Notes under the pieces: generated by a model | The model's database searches: none | Told to the model about the DNA's origin: nothing | What the model saw: only the letters and a program-made list of their open reading frames with translations | Position numbers and translations under genes: made by a program | NCBI RefSeq assembly: GCF_040807025.1 | Contig: NC_090943.1 | Coordinates: forward strand, 6,248,356-6,312,355 | Direction: 5' to 3' | Origin: Struthio camelus | Taxonomy: Eukaryota; Chordata; Aves; Struthioniformes; Struthionidae | Length of the DNA: 64,000 nucleotides | Shown here: positions 52,601 to 64,000 of the stretch, piece after piece | Layout of the letters: each line of letters begins with the position of its first letter | Numbering within the stretch: the stretch's first letter is position 1

Positions 52601-55600
52601 TGCTAAGTTTTGTTCTTCCAAAGGGTTCTGGTTGGAAGGTTAAACAGTCTCTAGAATAAAGCCCATCTTCCATTATGCCCCACAGGTCTTTAATATTCTT
52701 GCTTTTATTTAGCTTTTATAACTTTGTTTTCACAAGAATAGCAAAGATAATACCTCAAAACTAGGAGGGACTAACAGATTAATGTATCAGGATCTGAAAT
52801 ACACAGCTATATATCCTTCTTCGCTTTAATGTCATATGTATCCATTTGCACACAGGTACAATAAATCTTTTTCTCAACTATAGAAAAAGTTTGCTGCTCC
52901 TCATTTACTAACCCTTGGGGATTTGTCCGTTACTTCCCTCTCTATTATTAGTCACCTCTCAAGACTCGTCCTGTTCTCAGTCCATCTCCCTGTTGTTTGT
53001 ATATTTATTTTGCTCAAATTCCCTGCAATCCACCTGAATCATTGTTTTCCATTCTGATGATTTTTCTATGCCTTGTTCTTGCCAAAAATTCTCCTTGTTT
53101 AATTTCCGATTTAATTTCCTATTTAATATCCAGTGGATCTTAATGGCTCTATCCCAGCTAAACCCTACTGAAATCTCCCCAGGAAAATGCTTTTTTCCCT
53201 CCTGCTGCCGGTTGGCACTGTCTTTCCTGCTTGGATGGCTGCAAATGCGCAACCACAGGTTGGTTACGAGTGCCTGCCCGATAATGTCATCGCGTCCCAG
53301 CACTGTGTCTTTTGTCTCTGCAGAAGGCAAAACAGGGGTTCCTTTTGTCGATGCCAACATGCGAGAGCTGGCCGCAACGGGCTTCATGTCTAACAGAGGG
53401 CGGCAGAACGTTGCCAGCTTTCTCACCAAGGACCTGGGTCTCGACTGGAGAATGGGGGCAGAATGGTTTGAATACCTGCTGGTAAGAGCGAACCCATTGT
53501 GCGTCCGGAGTCGTTTGTGCTCTCTAGCCTGGGCGACAGACAGAAGGGCAGCTCTGCCTGATAAGGATACAGAAGGTGGTCAGTACTTTTCAGGATGATA
53601 TAAGTGCATGTATATAGTACTTGCATTTTATGTACCTCCCAAAGCTAATGTAAGAAAAGCGAGTTTTGCTGCTGTGAAGTTGCCATCAGCCAAGATGTAG
53701 ATGTAGCTAGGAAGTTTGCAATGATGTTTTTGTTCTTCCCATGTAGGCTTTTAGAGCCACTTGAGAAAACTATAAAGCACTTGAGAAAACTATAAAGCAT
53801 AAAATATCTTAACAATGCTCTGATTTGCTCACCCCAGAGGCTGGGCAGGAGGATAGCCCAGAAATAGAACATAAAAATGAGTACATTTTGGCCATGAAGC
53901 CCATGTTGGCACAGCATCTTTCCATTGATCGCTCTGGATAGGGAAGTCTTCTAGCCAAGAACAGGCAAGTATGGACAATGGCTGGATCAGCTTCCAGAGG
54001 TCTCCACCCTGGTTGGAGGCATCCTTCTTCACCCTGGTGAGTCACAGGCCTTCTTGCCAACTGGAGCACCAGCTCGACTTGTTTCTCTTATGCCAATCAG
54101 CAGGCATGCAAGCTCAGTTAGATAGCAGGGCTGCTCCACCCCTGGCCTCCACAGCTCCTTCCCAGGAGGGTCTGAACAGGCTCACAGTCCCCAGTTCAGA
54201 AGCCTGGGCAGGACTGTGTATGTTTGCTTGGTTGCCATTATCTTCTCTTTCTTTTAGTATTACCAAGCTGTGTTGTGAAAACTGATGCTGAGGAGCTGAA
54301 GTTCTTCACCAGAATGGTACAGATGTAATAAGACCAAATATTAGTGTCAGCCTCACATTGACTTTCTGGTCTGTGAGGTACAAGAGGCTGTTGATAATCA
54401 GGAGATTTTCCACTCACTGGTATGGCTGGAGATACAAAGCCCAGTCACCTTGCCAGTGCCTGCAATTAAAAGATCCCTTTCATTAATGTAACAGTTTTGA
54501 GCTTCCTTGGAACAGCGCTCCGACACGGCTTTGGCTGCAGAGATCCACAGTAAGACCTGGCTGCTCCTCCCATTGCTGTGACTCACACTAGTGCAGTGAG
54601 CAGTGGTGGGTTTGCACAGTTGCACAGTGTGGTCAGGACTCCTCCAGGATCCTCCAGAAAGTGGTATTGGTAGCTCCACACAGTGATGCTTTTCCAGATA
54701 AGACTTAGAGCCCGCAGCACGTGAAGACGTATTTTGGAAAAGCAGTAGCCTTATCCTTCATATCCTGGCTAGAATACAGGATGGAAAATCTTAAACTGAG
54801 TACATTTCTTCTGCAGTTTCAGTGGGATGTAAAAGATAGCTGATACCCTGCTTGCGTAAAGCTTCTGATGAAGAAGGCCAGTAGGGGCTGCATTTCAGCA
54901 TGGATGACATAGCTCCTGTAGACTAAATGCACTGCGTGTGGCACATGGTGACCCTCCAGAAGAATGGTACACCGCTGCTGAGGAACACACACAAATGTGC
55001 AGGCGCATCTGCCCATGCCTGTCCTGCAGAGTGAGCCACTAGGACCATTTTGAATGGTTTGTAATATGGGGCTTTTGATGGCGTCTATCAGCTATCTTTC
55101 AGAGCAGTTACAAAGGTGACTCCATTTCACAAAAAAGAACGCTTGATGCCTGTGAAAGTGGGCCTCTTACTCAAGGCCACCAGTGATCAAGAGTTGGCCA
55201 TCAGGAACTGAGGCTATGCTCTCACCAGCAGGCAGCCTCGCCTCCCTCAGATGGGAGCTTTGCTCACCGCACAGTCAGACCCAGCGGGGCATAGGAGATT
55301 CAAGGTCCTCCTCCCCAAGTGAGAAAGACCTGGATGGTCTCACACAGAAAAGATGCTCAGTGAGTTACTGTTATTCATACAGGCATGAACGTTAGCAGCC
55401 TTGCTGGAAGCCTGATTTGGCTCTCTTTGCATTAGACCTTTCAGAAAGCATCTCACTGCCTCTCTGCAGGTGGGCCTGGCACTGGCTGGTCCTTGTGTCC
55501 TTCCATCCCTTCCTTTCAGCTTTGTCACACTGATTGCTAAAGAGCTCTGGTTCTTTAACCCAGTGGCTCACCCAGAGTGACACGCAGGGGGCATCAGTTT

Positions 55601-58600
55601 GACAAGGAGATACAGCTATAGAACAGTACAGGCTAGCACAGAACTGAAACTGGGGTCATGTAGCTCCAAGCAGGGAAAATGATGCATTTTCTATCTCTGA
55701 CACTTTCACCGAAGGCTCACAGAGTGTTTGCATATGCCTGCAAAGGAGAGGATGTTTGTCATCCACACAAGACAGGCAGCGAGACGAAGACAAGCTCTCC
55801 AAAACCTGTCAAAGCCAGGGGAAAGGCTGGATCCCTCTGGCATCCAAAACAGAGAATATGTCTAGCTCTGATTTCATTCATAGGGTCAGTCCCCAAAGAA
55901 AGAGAGAGAAACAAACAGAAGAGAATTGCAGGAAGGGGCAAGGCTAGGGGGGAAATGAGCCTGCCTCTTCCAGTCCCCCTTGGGTTTGCCCTCACCTCCC
56001 ACATACACTGTTTCCTGCATGTTAATCGCGCAGTCGGGCCTCCGATGGCATCTCTCTTCCCTTCCTTATCTTACTAGCTGGAGGAAGTGCTGCTGAGAAA
56101 GGGAAGCCTGCACACAGCGAGCACAACTAGCTGTCGATCAGCCTGTGCCCAGCTCTTGGCTGGCTTTGCGAAGAAAAGGGAAGGGAACTTGGCACAGTCT
56201 GTTCCTCTGCGCCTTCTACTATGTGGGTGCGCTGATCTCCCCGCTCTGAGGAGCGGCTGTGATTTTGGAAGTATCGCTCTGTGGCCTGGGCGTCGCTGTG
56301 GCTGCAGTGAGGGGAGCAGAGAACAGCCCTGAACCTGTCTTGCAAGACTCTGCAGACTCTTTGTGCCAGGCTTTTGCAATGTGGACATCTCTCCTGGGAG
56401 TGCACAGAAATCCCACACCCGATGTGCTATCACTGCCGCACCCCTCCTGAGCTAGGTTTAAATTGCTCTACGACTGTAAAGCTTTTGATGTTGGATTTAA
56501 GCCACTGAGCCCAGCTGAAAACCACTGAGTGGACGGTGTTCTTCTCTCCCTGTTACAGAAACCTTGTTCCATTTTACACAAGCATCTCTGAGACTCTTTT
56601 ATCTGTTTAGATGTTAGAGAACTCTAGTGTTTCCCATAGTAAAGCACCTCTCGCTGCCAAATCCCTGTGAGTTGAAGCTAGTGGCCTGATGAAAGTCGAG
56701 TATAGCAGGAAAATGGCTGCTGTGTTGGTACTGTTTGCATCTTCATACCCTCTGTATGGTCACTCTGTATAATCTGAGTTAGACTTTTCTCCAATCTGTC
56801 TAATAGGATCTGCAGAGATGATTTTGCTAGCCCGTGGTATCTGGGTAACAGGCCAGGAAGAATTTTTCTATAGAAATGTACTGGCCTACTGATTCTTGAA
56901 TATGAGCACTCAAAAGCTAGGGATAGTGGTCAAATATCTTAAAGTCCGCCAGATGACTCTGCCAGCAGAAAGAGAAGGATTAAAAAAAAAGAAAAGAAAA
57001 TTGAGAAAGACAGGGACTTTGGTTGGACTTTACCTATCCCATTGACTTAAGGACCATGAAGAGAAGTAGTCTGGGAAGCTCTCCCAGCTGTGCAAAACGG
57101 TCATGCAGCCTGGTCCTCTTCAGAGGCAGATGGTTCTATGTGGGAGTGCTTTGACACTCTCACATGGAGAGTGCAGACAGATTAATTCCCATACAAGCAC
57201 TTCTCCCTTTGAGAGAAGAGGTGGACGGGGAGAGGAGGGTCACCAAGGGCAAGCTCATCTCTTCATACTATTTTCTTCCTGTGTGCTCAAGGTGGACTAC
57301 GACGTTTGTAGCAATTACGGGAACTGGTTATACAGCGCTGGTATCGGCAACGATCCAAGGGACAACAGGAAGTTTAACATGATCAAACAAGGCCTGGATT
57401 ATGATGGCAATGTAAGTCCTTTTTGGCTGCCTTACAGTGAATAGCACAGCAAAGCACCACACGAGTGAAGCTTTCTGAAGGTTTCAACAGAGTGCTCATG
57501 TGAGAAATGTCTGGTGACGGCAGCAGTTTAGAACCCTAGGGAAGTGACTACATTAGACAGAACAGCTAAATCTCAGTTACAGGTCCCTGTTTTGTGTTAG
57601 AGTCTTACAGGGAGCATGCAAGGATCTCTTTACATTCGTATGTGATAGTCCCATGGAAGAGAGACCAATCTGCTGTGTGGATACTGTTTCAAGAAAAGTT
57701 CTTTGATCTCGCCAGTAGTCAGGCAGGTCTCACTGTTGTACAGGAAGATCTGACGTTTACAATCTGCTGCTGTCCCCAAAGAGGGTGGTGCTTTGTAATC
57801 CTTCCTTGCCATTGGGCTGTGTGGTTGGTGTTTCATCACCATTTCTTCTGGGTAACAGCCACATCCCATCAATATCTCATGCAACCATTTCCTCAAGTAC
57901 AGAGCAGGTTCTTGAAGCACTCAGATGTGATGAACAGGAGAGAGCGAGCAGCTCACCTGGCACTGAGGGAGGGGCTGGAGATTAGATTAATGCCTATGAC
58001 TTGTCTGACTCTGCAAGTGGTGCGAGCAGATAAATTGCGCTTTCCATGTGCTTAACTGCCGTTTATGTACTGGGTTGTGTACTGGAACCTGGTTACTGGG
58101 TTCTTAGCTTCGTGGCGAGCTGGCAGTGTTGCCTCCCTGCAGTGTAGCTGACAGAACATGGGAAGAAATCAAAGCTTGTCCTAGCTGGGGACACAGCAGT
58201 GGAGTTTATGGGAGACATTTAGGGTTGAGGGCGTTTCATCTTGTTCAAGTACACAGGTGTGCAGCTGAGCTAGTCATCCTGGTGTCCTTCACAGTCACTG
58301 GAAAGAAAAAACAACTTCTTGGGAGTGATTTCATTTCACCCTATCCTAAATAGCGCAGGTCGACCGTACCCAAAAAGCAGCTCTGTGTCTCTCCATTGCC
58401 TGCAAAGGGAGCTTGGGAGAGGAGCCCCAGCCTCAGTGTCTCTGTGTTTCGGCGGCACTAATTCTGGGTTGAGGAGTTTAACAGGAGGGGCTAAGGCTTG
58501 ACAGAGGTAACTGAAGCTGTAGTGCATCCGCTTCTTCACTTAGAAATCAGGCTTCTTTCCTTCATGTTAAGGAAGACCCTTGCTGGGAAGCATGTACAGA

Positions 58601-60747
58601 TCACTACTGAATGGATGCCATCGCTGTGGTTGTGTTTGCAGGGGGATTACGTCCGGCTGTGGGTGCCAGAACTACAGGGCATAAAGGGAGGAGATATCCA
58701 TGCACCTTGGGTACTGAGCAGCACCTCTCTCTCTCAAGCGGGAATAACTCTAGGCGAGACCTACCCACTACCAGTTGTGACAGCCCCGGAGTGGAGCAGA
58801 CATATCAGCCAGAAGCCTGTGAGTACTGGGAAGGTTTGGGGGCAGAAGAGGGGCAGGGGTGCAGGCAGTTGCTCTGTGTGAATTCGACTATGTTGTTCAG
58901 ATATAAAGGGGAAAAAATGGTTTAATCAAAGTCACATTACCTCACAGAAGAGGGTGGTCCTGCTCTACACAAGGACTGTGCAGCCAGGGTTATTGAGGTG
59001 TGTCTGTGCTAGTAAACTAAATACACCTGAGGCACAGGTCCAAGTACTGACCTGCTGTCACCCAAACTGTTAAATTGTTAGTGTATTCCCTGGCACTGTT
59101 TTAGCCAGGGCTAACCAGCACCTTCCAGGACCATGTCAGGGCGGTTTGAGGGTACCACGTGCCAAGGAGTGTCAAAAAAGACAGGCTTGACAAAGCCACT
59201 CTATGCCATATGGGCAAAAGCTGTACCAGGCTAGTTGGCTTTACAGCTATAGAATGGACCCATTGTGCTTTATTTCTGTTTTGTGTATAGCTTTTATTAC
59301 TCAGGTTTTTTCCTCCTGCATATACATGTTGCCAGATATACCAGCTGTGGTGACTGATGCAGATTTTAGCTGCTTCTTTATCCCATCGGCCCTGCAGACC
59401 TAGCAAAGCTTAGAGAGAGCATGTCTGCCACTGCATCCTTCCCTGCCCTCCAGACACCACCAACCCTGGCAGCCCCATGCCAAACCCCAAGGGGTCGGAT
59501 ATCTGTGAAGGCTTCCACTGGCCTAACTACCACCTTACGCGCACAGACAGACGGGAGCCCAGCATGATGCTCAGTTCCCACTCTCTGTGTACGGTGGGAA
59601 GTAAAAACAACTGACTTCTTAACATGCTTGTGTGCATCCAAACTGGAGTTACTAAGAGCACTGAATATGGGGACTGGAGGCCCTTGGACTTGGCTTTTGG
59701 GGTCCTGGTCCTTTATAACGAGAGCAGATTAAGAACTGCATCCTGTAAAGTGTCAAGCATGTCAGACTTGCATCTGTTAAGTGGATTGCTTTTCTTGGAG
59801 GAGATGGATAAGGAAGGAAAGTGCTCTGTAGGTCTGGGTAGGGGTCAGTGGTGGTGGAGGTGGAAGGGAAGAAGGAAGGGGAGAACCAACACTATTGTTT
59901 TTTTCAAGGGGTTTTCAGCATTTTGTCTTTCCTCATGCATACTCCCTGCTTCCTCCCAAGTAAGGCTACTTTGTGGAGACTCAGATGTAGTTGTCATACT
60001 ATGTTCAGTGAAGAATGAAATGAGTTTCCATGTGGGGTTTTAATTCCAAGGCCCAGTTCCAAAGTTCTCAGGCCAGATTCCTTTGACATGAGTGGAAAGT
60101 TTTACTGAAGCAAGGATGTCCACTTCCAGCCACGCTGTTGAAGAGCCTGGATTGTCACTCTTTGTTTAAGGGGGAAGGAACCCCTTGGTGAGGCACTAGT
60201 TTAATGCAGTGATGAAACTTGAATCCAAAAAGCTCTTCAGTCCAGCAGGAATTTCATGCTTATCAGCTTTCCAGCTCACCTTGGGCTCTCTGTGGTTTTC
60301 ATTGCCGCACTGTGTTTGTGAAATCCTAACGCTCTGGGGAGGGACTGTTGGCCCAAGGTTACTGAGGTCTGGAGAAGAACCTCCATCCCTGTCTGCCACC
60401 CTTAAATTAAGTATCAAATCCCTTTGAAATGACAGGCCCATGTCTTACTGGAAACCATACTTTCCTAAGTCCCAGACTAGAACTGCGTCTATAAGACCTC
60501 CCTTCCTTTTTGCTGCTCAGCGGGGTAGAAGCACCACTTGAACATTTTTCTGATTAATACTGTCTGTTGAGGCTGCTTGTGATCAGATTCGCCGTCATGG
60601 GCGATGAATTGGACCTCACCATTCATCTTTCATTTGCAGCAGGGAAGAGGCCACCATCCCAAGGGGAGGAAAGGTCCTGCACACACACCAACACAGCACA
60701 AGGACAGAGGGATAGATTTTTACTTTTCTCGCAAGAAAGATATATGA
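40274..60747 (+). CDS. CRY-DASH: Cryptochrome DASH, complete gene of 14 coding exons
   Basis: Exons: 40274-40339, 40616-40788, 42680-42773, 43287-43417, 44286-44434, 44845-44933, 46053-46126, 47900-47989, 50089-50168, 52150-52209, 53324-53481, 57292-57411, 58642-58818, 60640-60747. All junctions are GT-AG with matching phases, giving 1569 nt (522 residues plus stop), the usual family length. The N-terminal photolyase alpha/beta (antenna) domain covers about residues 5-170 and contains [10 protein letters not shown] and [14 protein letters not shown]. The FAD-binding helical domain follows, with [22 protein letters not shown] (about 286-300), [13 protein letters not shown] and [17 protein letters not shown] (358-374). 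By alignment with photolyase, W324, W377 and W400 fit the electron-transfer Trp triad. The C-terminal [12 protein letters not shown] is a CRY-DASH signature. Family members bind FAD and a folate antenna and repair pyrimidine dimers, mainly in single-stranded DNA. No break is seen. Confidence 0.95.
40616..40788 (+). CDS. CRY-DASH: CRY-DASH exon 2
   Basis: Acceptor TTTCCAG, donor AAG|GTAGTC, ends in phase 2. Codes residues 23-80, including [10 protein letters not shown] and [13 protein letters not shown] of the antenna domain. Intron 1 is only 276 bp. Confidence 0.95.
42597..42627. repeat. Short tandem duplication GGGCTTCTGTACAA
   Basis: Two adjacent near-identical copies of GGGCTTCTGTACAA lie in intron 2, just 5' of exon 3. 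Confidence 0.85.
42680..42773 (+). CDS. CRY-DASH: CRY-DASH exon 3
   Basis: Acceptor TGTCTGCAG, donor GAG|GTAAAG. Codes [20 protein letters not shown] and [10 protein letters not shown], residues 80-111. Confidence 0.95.
42968..43125 (+). repeat. Partial duplicate of CRY-DASH exon 5 plus intron 5, in intron 3
   Basis: About 158 bp matches 44404-44560 with about six substitutions and one single-base indel. It carries the last 31 bp of exon 5 (ACGATGGAGAATTTGGGACA then GAAGG) and an intact GTAAGA donor, but lacks the exon's acceptor and 5' part. It lies upstream of exon 4, so it is a potential decoy donor. Reading ATG GAG AAT TTG GGA CAG AAG G gives MENLGQK, against MEDLGQK in the true exon. 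Confidence 0.93.
43287..43417 (+). CDS. CRY-DASH: CRY-DASH exon 4
   Basis: Acceptor TTTCTAG, donor CCAG|GTGGGA. Codes residues 112-155, including [17 protein letters not shown]. It is flanked on both sides by the two copies of the exon-5-derived duplication. Confidence 0.95.
44286..44434 (+). CDS. CRY-DASH: CRY-DASH exon 5
   Basis: Acceptor CTGTGCAG, donor AAGG|GTAAGA, ends in phase 1. Codes [18 protein letters not shown] and [11 protein letters not shown], residues 155-205. Its 3' 31 bp and the following intron are duplicated at 42968-43125. Confidence 0.95.
44404..44560 (+). repeat. Source copy of the exon 5 / intron 5 duplication
   Basis: It overlaps the last 31 bp of exon 5 and the first 126 bp of intron 5. 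It is taken as the parent because it joins the complete exon. Confidence 0.9.
44845..44933 (+). CDS. CRY-DASH: CRY-DASH exon 6
   Basis: Acceptor TATGGCAG, donor ACG|GTAACT. Codes [20 protein letters not shown] and FWDT, residues 205-234, the GGET motif of CRY-DASH. Confidence 0.95.
45030..45115 (-). repeat. MIR-like SINE remnant (CRY-DASH intron 6)
   Basis: Sequence such as GCATTATATCAGTTTTTCAG followed by AGAGAGAAACTGAGTC and AGTCACCCAGGCCC resembles the antisense MIR core (ATTTTACAGATGAGGAAACTGAGGC ... AAGTGACTTGCCCAAGG). Diverged. Confidence 0.4.
46053..46126 (+). CDS. CRY-DASH: CRY-DASH exon 7
   Basis: Acceptor TTGCACAG, donor CCATG|GTAAAA, ends in phase 2. Codes [20 protein letters not shown] and APW, residues 235-259, the TKFxPW loop at the FAD site. 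Confidence 0.95.
47351..47420 (+). repeat. MIR-like SINE remnant (intron 7)
   Basis: GGTTCAGTTCCCTGCTTTTC and later TTTCAGCAAGTCCTTGGCC recall the sense MIR/CORE-SINE pattern (GGTTCGAATCCC ... GGGCAAGTCACTT). Weak. Confidence 0.3.
47900..47989 (+). CDS. CRY-DASH: CRY-DASH exon 8
   Basis: Acceptor TGCTTTCAG, donor TATTG|GTATGA. Codes [20 protein letters not shown] and TANQSTYW, residues 259-289. Confidence 0.95.
49985..50030 (+). repeat. SINE 3'-tail remnant (intron 8)
   Basis: AACGAAGGGCGCTATAGAGA resembles the GAAAGGCGCTATAnAA terminal motif of old amniote SINEs. Short. Confidence 0.3.
50089..50168 (+). CDS. CRY-DASH: CRY-DASH exon 9
   Basis: Acceptor GTGTTTTAG, donor AGAG|GTGTGT. Codes [20 protein letters not shown], residues 289-316, the highly conserved core of the FAD domain. 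Confidence 0.95.
51125..51649 (+). repeat. 525 bp direct repeat, copy 1 (CRY-DASH intron 9)
   Basis: It runs from TTTCCAGATAAGACTTAGAG to GCCATCAGGAACTGAGGCT. Every base compared by eye is identical to 54691-55215, and both copies are exactly 525 bp. It contains no recognised element. A 65-codon minus-strand frame (51253-51450) is simply present in both copies and is not taken as a gene. Confidence 0.95.
52150..52209 (+). CDS. CRY-DASH: CRY-DASH exon 10
   Basis: Acceptor TTCAACAG, donor AAAG|GTCAGT. Codes [20 protein letters not shown], residues 316-336. W324 aligns with the surface Trp of the photolyase triad. Confidence 0.95.
53324..53481 (+). CDS. CRY-DASH: CRY-DASH exon 11
   Basis: Acceptor GTCTCTGCAG, donor CTG|GTAAGA. 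Codes residues 336-388, including [30 protein letters not shown] and [14 protein letters not shown]377 is a probable triad residue. Confidence 0.96.
53759..53798. repeat. 20 bp perfect tandem duplication
   Basis: Two head-to-tail copies of ACTTGAGAAAACTATAAAGC lie in intron 11. Confidence 0.95.
54691..55215 (+). repeat. 525 bp direct repeat, copy 2 (CRY-DASH intron 11)
   Basis: Identical to the intron 9 copy as far as I can read, same orientation, 3566 bp downstream, with exons 10 and 11 between. Flanks differ: CAGTGATGC before and ATGCTCTCACC after. Confidence 0.95.
57292..57411 (+). CDS. CRY-DASH: CRY-DASH exon 12
   Basis: Acceptor TGTGCTCAAG, donor AAT|GTAAGT. Codes [20 protein letters not shown] and [15 protein letters not shown], residues 389-428. 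W400 aligns with the FAD-proximal triad Trp. The preceding intron, 3.8 kb, is the longest and holds one copy of the 525 bp repeat. Confidence 0.96.
58642..58818 (+). CDS. CRY-DASH: CRY-DASH exon 13
   Basis: Acceptor GTGTTTGCAG, donor CCT|GTGAGT. Codes [20 protein letters not shown], then an APW motif and [13 protein letters not shown], residues 429-487. Confidence 0.95.
60640..60747 (+). CDS. CRY-DASH: CRY-DASH exon 14 (terminal)
   Basis: Acceptor CATTTGCAG, tandem with a second CAG (NAGNAG). Codes residues 488-522: a basic Gly/His/Lys-rich stretch, then [17 protein letters not shown] and TGA. The final DRGIDFYF block is the conserved CRY-DASH tail. Confidence 0.93.
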   Translation, partial: QGRGHHPKGRKGPAHTPTQHKDRGIDFYFSRKKDI

Positions 60748-61260
60748 GGATGGCAGTCCATGTGCTTGCTGGAGAAGAGCTCAATGGCTGATGAAGACAC
60801 CAAGATAATGGTTAATCTCCTCGAGCTACACCTATGCAAGGAGTCTGGCCACAATACATAGGAACCTGCCTCATAAATGTTTCCAGGAACATCAGCTGGG
60901 CGTAGATATTGGGAAGATCTGTGTTAGCACTGATCTTGATATGTTACCCAGTTTTCCCTTCAGCACTTAAATTGCTGCTGTGAGCTCTTAGACAGCTAGC
61001 GGGTTGCACTCCAGAAGTGGCTGAGGGTCTGGCGTCAGTGCTGAGGGTCTGATTCCCAAATATAGTATATCACTCTCAAGTCTGTAAAATGCTTTGGCTG
61101 AAAGGGGCTGTATAACTATTATTAACGAAAATGGCGTGGTCTTTCTGTTGTGAGGTGGTGAGGCTGCTCTTCCAGTGCCTTTTGCTTTGCGGTGCTGTTT
61201 ACAGCTATTAAAACTAGGTTTCTACCTCTCGTAACAAACTGGGGAAGATGGTTTATTTGA
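60748..61260 (+). other. Probable CRY-DASH 3' UTR with ATTAAA polyadenylation signal
   Basis: The stop codon is at 60745-60747. No AATAAA occurs in the next 1.6 kb. The first common variant signal I find is ATTAAA at 61207-61212. A SINE-like tail (TGTAAAATGCTTTGGCTGAA followed by AGGGGCTGTATAA, 61081-61113) lies within this stretch. The true cleavage site is unknown. Confidence 0.4.

Positions 61261-64000
<2,740 letters not shown>

Noticed and set aside
51253-55016. Two identical 65-residue minus-strand proteins
   Set aside because: They exist only because the 525 bp repeat is duplicated. There is no domain or independent coding evidence.

Overview
The window is vertebrate nuclear DNA: genes with GT-AG introns, CpG-island promoters and dispersed SINE/LINE fragments, with no operon structure. 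CR1-type 3'-end fragments (best at 34593-34645) and degenerate MIR-like pieces suggest a sauropsid, perhaps an archosaur (bird or crocodilian). The species cannot be fixed from sequence alone.

Layout, left to right. (1) 1-23.1 kb: no recognisable coding exon; mostly unique, intron-like DNA with two internal CpG-rich patches (about 5.8-6.05 kb and 13.6-14.46 kb). (2) 23.1-24.48 kb: a strong CpG island that looks like the promoter of an unidentified gene reading leftward (minus strand). A candidate non-coding first exon ends at a GTAAG donor at 24135, so much of 1-24 kb may be its first intron. (3) 24.48-25.6 kb: a minisatellite built from 29-30 bp monomers grouped into about 89 bp triplets. 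(4) 25.6-38.9 kb: intergenic, with microsatellites and CR1/MIR remnants and no supported gene. (5) 38.88-40.2 kb: a G-rich minisatellite of about 20 bp units ending just before the first codon of cryptochrome DASH. (6) 40.27-60.75 kb, plus strand: a complete 14-exon CRY-DASH gene whose exons join in frame to 522 codons plus a stop. (7) 62.2-64 kb, plus strand: the CpG-island promoter and first coding exon of MYD88 (death domain), cut by the window end inside intron 1.

The best finds are structural. A 525 bp direct repeat, identical base for base as read here, lies in introns 9 and 11 of CRY-DASH. A roughly 96% identical partial copy of exon 5, with its splice donor, lies in intron 3. Each of two CpG-island promoters is abutted by its own minisatellite. 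The MYD88 5' flank carries an exact ETS/IRF composite motif. CRY-DASH is a flavin photolyase-family enzyme and MYD88 an innate-immune adaptor; they are neighbours here but no functional link is implied. I did not find a wholly new genetic system.
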